NCBI GenBank assembly: GCA_949317995.1 | Contig: OX439039.1 | Location: 51,636,785-51,700,784, forward strand | Direction of reading: 5' to 3' | DNA from: Acholoe squamosa | Lineage: Eukaryota; Annelida; Polychaeta; Phyllodocida; Polynoidae | DNA: 64,000 nt | Part shown: positions 63,273 through 64,000 of the stretch, piece after piece | Numbering within the stretch: position 1 is the first letter of the stretch | How the letters are laid out: the number at the start of each line of letters is the position of its first letter | Made by a program: the position numbers and the translations under genes | The notes under the pieces: model-generated | What the model saw: the letters and a program-made list of their open reading frames with translations, nothing else | Databases searched by the model: none | Told to the model about the DNA's origin: nothing

Positions 63273-64000
63273 ATGTCTTACTTCTCCTCCAAGGTAAATC
63301 TCTCTTTTCTTTGCTTGTTGGAACATAACAGATCATGAGTAGTCTTCTTTGTCTTTGTGTTTAACCGTTTTCTTCTCGTATAGAGAGGAGACGCTCTGTT
63401 CCATGTGTCTTGAATCGGGCGATAATAGGGAACCTTTCAACGAGCCATCTGTTTTCTTCTCCTTTGGGCCATAGTTCTCTGTTTTTTTTGTAATGTAATT
63501 ATATTTAATTAAAGGACATTAATTAAAGGTCGAGCCTTCAGATATTTAGCATCCTAGATCTCCCCCCCCTCCTTAGGCTCTCCTTAGGCTCTCTGACATC
63601 GTATCGCGTCCCCCCCTCTGTCCAGTGTTTTATAAAAAAAAATTATTGATATATATGTACGAGAACCTTCTTTCTGCCTAATACTCATGCTAAATTTTTT
63701 TCTTTTCAGGACCCCGATGACTATGACGTCAGCGGAGAGGACAGTCCCATAGAAGATGACGACACAAATGAAGACTATAAGCCATCCGAATCTCATTCAG
63801 AGACCTCTGACAGTTTCGAGGAAGACATGGACGAGCTCCCTGACATTTCGCGTGCTAAGCTGTCCCCTTACCCTAAAAAGAAGAAAAGGAAGCAGACTGC
63901 CCCCAAGGAAGAGTCTGAAAGTTCCCAGTTGACGACCACCAGCGGGGAGGACGATGACGACCAAGGAAAGGTGTCTGTGAAAAAAAAGAAAAGTCTGCCT
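63273..64000 (+). CDS. 5' end of an acidic nuclear-type protein gene (runs off window)
   Basis: Exon 1 (63273-63293) encodes MSYFSSK from AAAAACATG and ends at GTAAATC in phase 0. Exon 2 starts at 63710 after TTTTTTTCTTTTCAG and stays open to 64000. The first 104 residues are disordered and acidic (DPDDYDVSGEDSPIEDDD). They include SESHSETSDSFEEDMDE and the basic cluster PKKKKRK (63872-63892), which matches a classical nuclear localisation signal, then a second poly-Lys run. This looks like the N-terminus of a chromatin, DNA-repair or RNA-processing factor. I do not recognise which, as no folded domain is in view. Confidence 0.75.

Overview
The window is animal genomic DNA: spliced genes with GT-AG introns, AT-rich introns, (TA)n and (GA)n microsatellites, and many short inverted-repeat elements. 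A recurring TTAAACATCTATTACTCACT core (31.8-32.3 kb and 56.9 kb), the style of the small elements, and a very long threonine-rich Gly-X-Y protein suggest a lophotrochozoan such as a mollusc, annelid or brachiopod. That placement is an inference and is weak.

One plus-strand gene occupies 568-52425. I resolve 33 exons, encoding about 6,330 residues, and its 5' end (signal peptide) lies upstream of the window. Order: three tandem von Willebrand A domains (568-4218), a 27-nt microexon, a beta-sandwich-like domain split by an 11.7-kb intron (5673-5968 and 17625-17847), 21 collagen-like exons (20000-44110, about 5,170 codons), four six-cysteine EGF-like exons and one truncated calcium-binding EGF (45574-50943), and a final exon with a transmembrane helix, a short acidic/serine-rich cytoplasmic tail and a class I PDZ-type C-terminus (51995-52425). 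It reads as a type I membrane protein carrying one of the longest collagen-like stalks I can recall, roughly 1.5 micrometres if fully helical. The sticky domains would be held far from the cell, and the tail could dock to PDZ scaffolds.

The collagen-like region is unusual. Y positions are mostly Thr, with Arg, Asp and Gln, while Pro in Y is rare and Lys is absent until the last 30 or so helix residues. Each of the first 20 exons is a multiple of 9 nt, and every collagen exon is bounded by phase-1 introns that split a glycine codon. A unit of about 45 residues recurs across many exons. All three A domains lack the metal-binding Asp of the MIDAS motif.

Downstream, 52426-63272 has no intact gene that I recognise. 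It holds several small transposon-like elements and, on the minus strand at 60053-60747, a three-exon STRA6-like (retinol-binding-protein receptor) fragment with an in-frame stop and a non-canonical donor. At 63273 a second plus-strand gene begins and runs off the window. It encodes an acidic nuclear-type protein with a PKKKKRK signal, behind a TATA-less promoter with CRE-, ETS- and E2F-like sites.

Inserted elements include two related poly-G-ended TIR elements (40942-41260, 47260-47570), a TA-flanked 1.4-kb TIR element (45808-47194), a TA-flanked 300-bp MITE (61116-61415) and a TTAA-flanked piggyBac-like MITE (61668-62382).
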